Below, in pieces: positions 20,877-23,712 of a stretch of DNA of 23,712 nt. How positions within the stretch are numbered: position 1 is the first letter of the stretch; every line of letters starts with the position of its first letter. A program made the translations under genes and the position numbers. The DNA lies in assembly GCF_946479975.1 (NCBI RefSeq), contig NZ_CAMLIX010000045.1:1-23712 (forward strand), written 5' to 3'. Source of the DNA: an uncultured Flavobacterium sp. GTDB taxonomy: Bacteria; Bacteroidota; Bacteroidia; Flavobacteriales; Flavobacteriaceae. Under the pieces are notes generated by a model. It saw only the letters and a program-made list of their open reading frames with translations, was not told the DNA's origin and made no database searches.

Positions 20877-23186
20877 ATGAATCCAATCTTTGTAGATATC
20901 CACATACACACTTCTGATAATCCAAATAACTTGGATGCAAATTACTCGGTTGAAACTTTAATAGCCAAAATTAAAGAATATACTAATAACTCAGATTTTC
21001 TAATTTCGTTGACCGATCATAATGCTGTTAATAAATGTGCATATTTGAAAGCATTACAACTGGGTGTCAATATAATTTTGGGAATTGAACTTCATATTAA
21101 AAACTACGATGCCTGCCCTGCTTATCATTGTCATATTTATTTTGATGTGGATGATATTACAGATGTTCTTATTGATGATATTAATGCTAAATTGGATAAA
21201 CTTTATCCAAATAAAATTGTTGAAAAATTAGATCCTAGCATTCCAACAATTCAACAAGTAATTAATGAATTCGATAATTACGAATTTATTTTATTGCCTC
21301 ATGGTGGACAATCACACGCAACATTTGACACCTCTATACCTCAAGGAATCAAATTTGATACAACTTTAGAAAAAAGTATTTATTACAATCAGTTTGATGG
21401 TTTTACAGCAAGAGGAAATAAGGGGCTAGAAAGAACGCAAGAGTATTTTGTGAAACTAGGAATCAATGAATTTGTTAATTTAATAACCTGTAGTGATAAT
21501 TATAATCCAACATTATATCCGAACGGAAAAGACCAGAACCCATATATACCAACATGGATGCTCGCACTACCAACCTTTAATGGCTTAAGGTTGTCATTGT
21601 CAGAATCCTCAAGGTTAATTTATTCTGAAATTAAACCTCAATTTTGGTCAGAGAATATAGAGAGTGTTTCTCTTAATAAACATAACATCGAGATTGATGT
21701 AGAACTGAAATCTGGTTTAAATGTGATCATTGGAAGTTCTTCAAGCGGTAAGTCATTACTTGTGGATTCCATACATAAAAATATCACAATGACAGCTGGT
21801 GAGTCTATTTATCTAAAGCAGTATGAAGTAGACAAAGTTATTATAAAGAATCCATCTGGAATGACTCCACACTTTTTATCTCAAAATTATATTATGACAG
21901 TAGTTAATAATGTGTCAGAGAACAAAATTGATGATATTGATATTATTAAAAATGTTTTTCCAGGGGATGAAGAGGTAAAAGAACAAATTAGCAAAGGTTT
22001 ATTGGCATTCAAACAGGATATTCAAGATTTAATTAAACAAGTAAAAATAATAGATAGGGAAATTCAAACATTAAATACGATACCTATTATTTCTAGATTA
22101 ATAGTAAAAAATAATTTACAGTCCAATCCTTTTAAGGATTTATTACCTAGTGATTCTGAAAAAACTAAATTAGAATTCAACAGATCTAAATTTGAAGAAT
22201 ATATAGAAAATTTGGATGACATTGATAATTTTTTAACTCGATTCCCATTCATTAACCACAACCCAAATCTTATACAAGAAATAAAAGAAGAACTAAAATT
22301 AGCTTATGCAAACTACTCAAAAGAAATTTCTACAAGGAAAATTATTAATAATTATAAGAAGGAATTCGATGATCTATTAAGAGAAAATAATTCCGAAGAT
22401 CAAAGTAAAAAACAACATTTTGAAAAAGTGTTAGAAACAGTTAAAACGTATGTAAGAGCATATAAAAAATTTAATAAAATACTTATAAAAATATCATGCT
22501 ACAGTTTAAATTTTGGTTCGGAAATCATTGAATCAATGGGACATAAACTTCACATAGAAAATGATTTCAAATTAAACAAAGATAAATTCATAGAAATTGT
22601 TAATCACTATTTAAAAGTTAAAATTGATAAATTTGAAAATATAACTCCAAATATTTTATTTGAAGAAAATCATAAAAAACAAACCCCAAAAGTTTATGGC
22701 TATGAAGATTTTGAAAAAAAAATATATACAGATTTCGAAAATATAAATAGGAAAAAATATAAAATAATAACTAAAGAAGGTAAAGATTTTGATTCGTTGA
22801 GTCCAGGTTGGAAGACATCTGTAATCTTAGACTTAATACTTGGTTACGAGGAAGATATTTCTCCAATTATAATTGACCAGCCAGAAGATAATTTAGCAAC
22901 AAATTATATCAATAAAGGGCTTGTAAACGCTATAAAAAAGATCAAGGAAAAAAAGCAAGTTATTTTAGTTTCACATAATGCTACAATTCCGATGCTAGCA
23001 GACGCTCAAAATATAATTTTGTGCAGAAATATAGATAATAAAATTGTTATTAAATCATGTGAATTGGAGGGGAAAATCGATGGAAAAAATGTTGTTGATT
23101 ATATAGCTGAAATTACTGATGGAGGAAAGTCCTCTATAAAAAAAAGAGTAAAGAAGTATAATTTAAAAAAATATAGTGAATCATGA
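20877..23186 (+). CDS. PHP phosphoesterase - SMC/ABC-like ATPase fusion protein
   Basis: This is a 769-residue protein. Residues 1-240 form a PHP domain: DIHIHTS (D7, H9, H11), SLTDHNAV (D47, H48), GIELHI (E71), YHCHIYF (H84, H86), LLPHGG (H142) and TCSDNYN (D207). These supply the metal ligands of the family, although the final His of the last motif is replaced (SDNYN). From 278 an ATPase follows: Walker A in VIIGSSSSGKSLLVDSI (286-293), a long helical insertion (about 360-600), signature-like SLSPGWKTSVILDLI (640-654), Walker B PIIIDQPEDNL (663-673) and H-loop ILVSHNATIP (H700). It matches, from memory, the proteins annotated as TrlF-family AAA-like ATPases. Nuclease or phosphodiesterase action controlled by ATP is inferred. 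It overlaps the next gene by 4 bp. Confidence 0.88.
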   Translation: MNPIFVDIHIHTSDNPNNLDANYSVETLIAKIKEYTNNSDFLISLTDHNAVNKCAYLKALQLGVNIILGIELHIKNYDACPAYHCHIYFDVDDITDVLIDDINAKLDKLYPNKIVEKLDPSIPTIQQVINEFDNYEFILLPHGGQSHATFDTSIPQGIKFDTTLEKSIYYNQFDGFTARGNKGLERTQEYFVKLGINEFVNLITCSDNYNPTLYPNGKDQNPYIPTWMLALPTFNGLRLSLSESSRLIYSEIKPQFWSENIESVSLNKHNIEIDVELKSGLNVIIGSSSSGKSLLVDSIHKNITMTAGESIYLKQYEVDKVIIKNPSGMTPHFLSQNYIMTVVNNVSENKIDDIDIIKNVFPGDEEVKEQISKGLLAFKQDIQDLIKQVKIIDREIQTLNTIPIISRLIVKNNLQSNPFKDLLPSDSEKTKLEFNRSKFEEYIENLDDIDNFLTRFPFINHNPNLIQEIKEELKLAYANYSKEISTRKIINNYKKEFDDLLRENNSEDQSKKQHFEKVLETVKTYVRAYKKFNKILIKISCYSLNFGSEIIESMGHKLHIENDFKLNKDKFIEIVNHYLKVKIDKFENITPNILFEENHKKQTPKVYGYEDFEKKIYTDFENINRKKYKIITKEGKDFDSLSPGWKTSVILDLILGYEEDISPIIIDQPEDNLATNYINKGLVNAIKKIKEKKQVILVSHNATIPMLADAQNIILCRNIDNKIVIKSCELEGKIDGKNVVDYIAEITDGGKSSIKKRVKKYNLKKYSES

Positions 23187-23443
23187 GATTGTTATTTACA
23201 AAGGAAGCTAATGGAGATATTAAGGCGCAAATACATACAGGTACAATCTTGACAGATTTTACATATACAGAAATGGTAAATCAATTGCTCAAAAATAAAG
23301 AAATTGATGAAGTAGAATTTGTTGGTCTTGAAGATGATGAAAAAACTAAAATAGAAGAAATGCTAGATGATATCAGTAAAATTTTTGCAGATGATTCAGA
23401 AGATGTAGATCAAATTAGCACAGATTCTGTTGATACTTTTTAG
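23183..23443 (+). CDS. Small acidic partner of the PHP-ATPase
   Basis: This is an 86-residue protein whose ATG overlaps the TGA of the PHP-ATPase gene in an ATGA arrangement, so translation is coupled. The first part is beta-like (MRLLFTKEANGDIKAQIHTG, then TDFTYTEMVNQLL), the rest strongly acidic (EFVGLEDDEKTKIEEMLDDI, DDSEDVDQISTDSV). I do not recognise the family. The acidic tail could mimic DNA or regulate the ATPase, an inference from charge only. Co-transcription with the large gene indicates a shared system. Confidence 0.75.
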   Translation: MRLLFTKEANGDIKAQIHTGTILTDFTYTEMVNQLLKNKEIDEVEFVGLEDDEKTKIEEMLDDISKIFADDSEDVDQISTDSVDTF

Positions 23444-23609
23444 TCATGGTGTAACAAATTGCCCATTAACTACAGGTAATTTTTTTTCGTACTTTCGTTA
23501 TTTCACAGACTAGAAGATGTTTCTAAAGATTATTGTGAAGAAACCAACGTAAAAAGAGCTTAGAATAGATACATTGTCGAAATATAATAAAATAAATTAT
23601 CTAAACGTA

Positions 23610-23712
23610 ATGAAAATCATTTTTAAGGTTTTACTAATTATACTTTTCACTGGATGCTTTTTTACTTTTCCATATGAATACTATTTAGCAGTAAGAATAT
23701 TTGGAACAATTG
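23610..23712 (+). CDS. Start of a signal-peptide protein (runs off the right edge)
   Basis: From the ATG at 23610 the frame stays open to the end of the window, giving 34 residues that begin MKIIFKVLLIILFTGCFF. This is a strong hydrophobic signal with a possible lipobox (LFTGC, cysteine 16), followed by FPYEYYLAVRIFG. Either a lipoprotein or a protein with an N-terminal membrane anchor is possible. It starts 167 bases after the acidic protein, so it is probably a separate unit. Too little is present to name a family. Confidence 0.55.
   Translation, partial: MKIIFKVLLIILFTGCFFTFPYEYYLAVRIFGTI

Noticed and set aside
20877..23186. DNA polymerase III alpha or histidinol-phosphatase from the PHP domain
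   Set aside because: There is no polymerase palm, and the C-terminal two thirds is an SMC/ABC-like ATPase with Walker A, signature, Walker B and H-loop.

Overview
The window looks like a chromosomal segment of a Flavobacterium-type member of the Bacteroidota. The DNA is AT-rich, Shine-Dalgarno sites are weak or absent, several genes are preceded by the TAnnTTTG -7 box used by this phylum, lipoprotein signal peptides are frequent, and the protein families (SulP, LytS/LytTR, DUF3754, DUF962, HxlR, SnoaL-like) are usual there. No rRNA gene, intact tRNA gene, CRISPR array, transposase or integrase was seen.

Positions 1 to about 11250 read as ordinary housekeeping and accessory genes: the start of a SulP anion transporter running off the left edge (minus), a small conserved protein (minus), an overlapping LytS-type kinase / LytTR regulator pair with a palindrome upstream, a DUF998-like membrane protein, a DoxX-like membrane protein (minus), a zinc-ribbon protein with DnaJ-like CxxCxGxG repeats, a DUF3754 membrane protein, a DUF962/Mpo1-like membrane protein, a lipoprotein with a small two-helix membrane protein, a PQQ-type beta-propeller, and a divergent HxlR regulator / SnoaL-like pair. 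Several hairpin terminators separate these units.

Positions 11250 to about 18800 change character: still more AT-rich, small genes of unlike kinds, almost all on the plus strand and each with its own leader. They include a leucine-rich-repeat lipoprotein, a DUF416 protein, an RraB-like protein, a minus-strand cysteine-cluster protein, three further lipoproteins and a cysteine-containing protein. DUF416 and RraB-like proteins are often found as orphan immunity-type genes in toxin/immunity islands; no toxin is visible here. Three of these genes share an almost identical promoter box, several gaps hold imperfect palindromes around a GTTA core, and a 66-bp direct repeat (88% identical, carrying a tRNA T-arm-like TTCGAACC) brackets about 3.7 kb. 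Together this suggests a region built by repeated cassette-like insertion and loss.

Positions 18800 to 20870 hold the most unusual signal. Two different structured elements, called X and Y here, each occur twice and in opposite orientation, nested as X1, Y1, gene, Y2, small gene, X2. In both families the loops are conserved while the stems change on both sides so that pairing is kept, which is the signature of a selected RNA or single-stranded DNA fold.

Positions 20877 to 23443 encode a two-gene unit: a 769-residue protein fusing an N-terminal PHP metal-dependent phosphoesterase domain to an SMC/ABC-like ATPase, and a small acidic protein overlapping it by 4 bp. This architecture is a good candidate for a defence (nuclease-ATPase) system. 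The window ends in the start of another signal-peptide gene.
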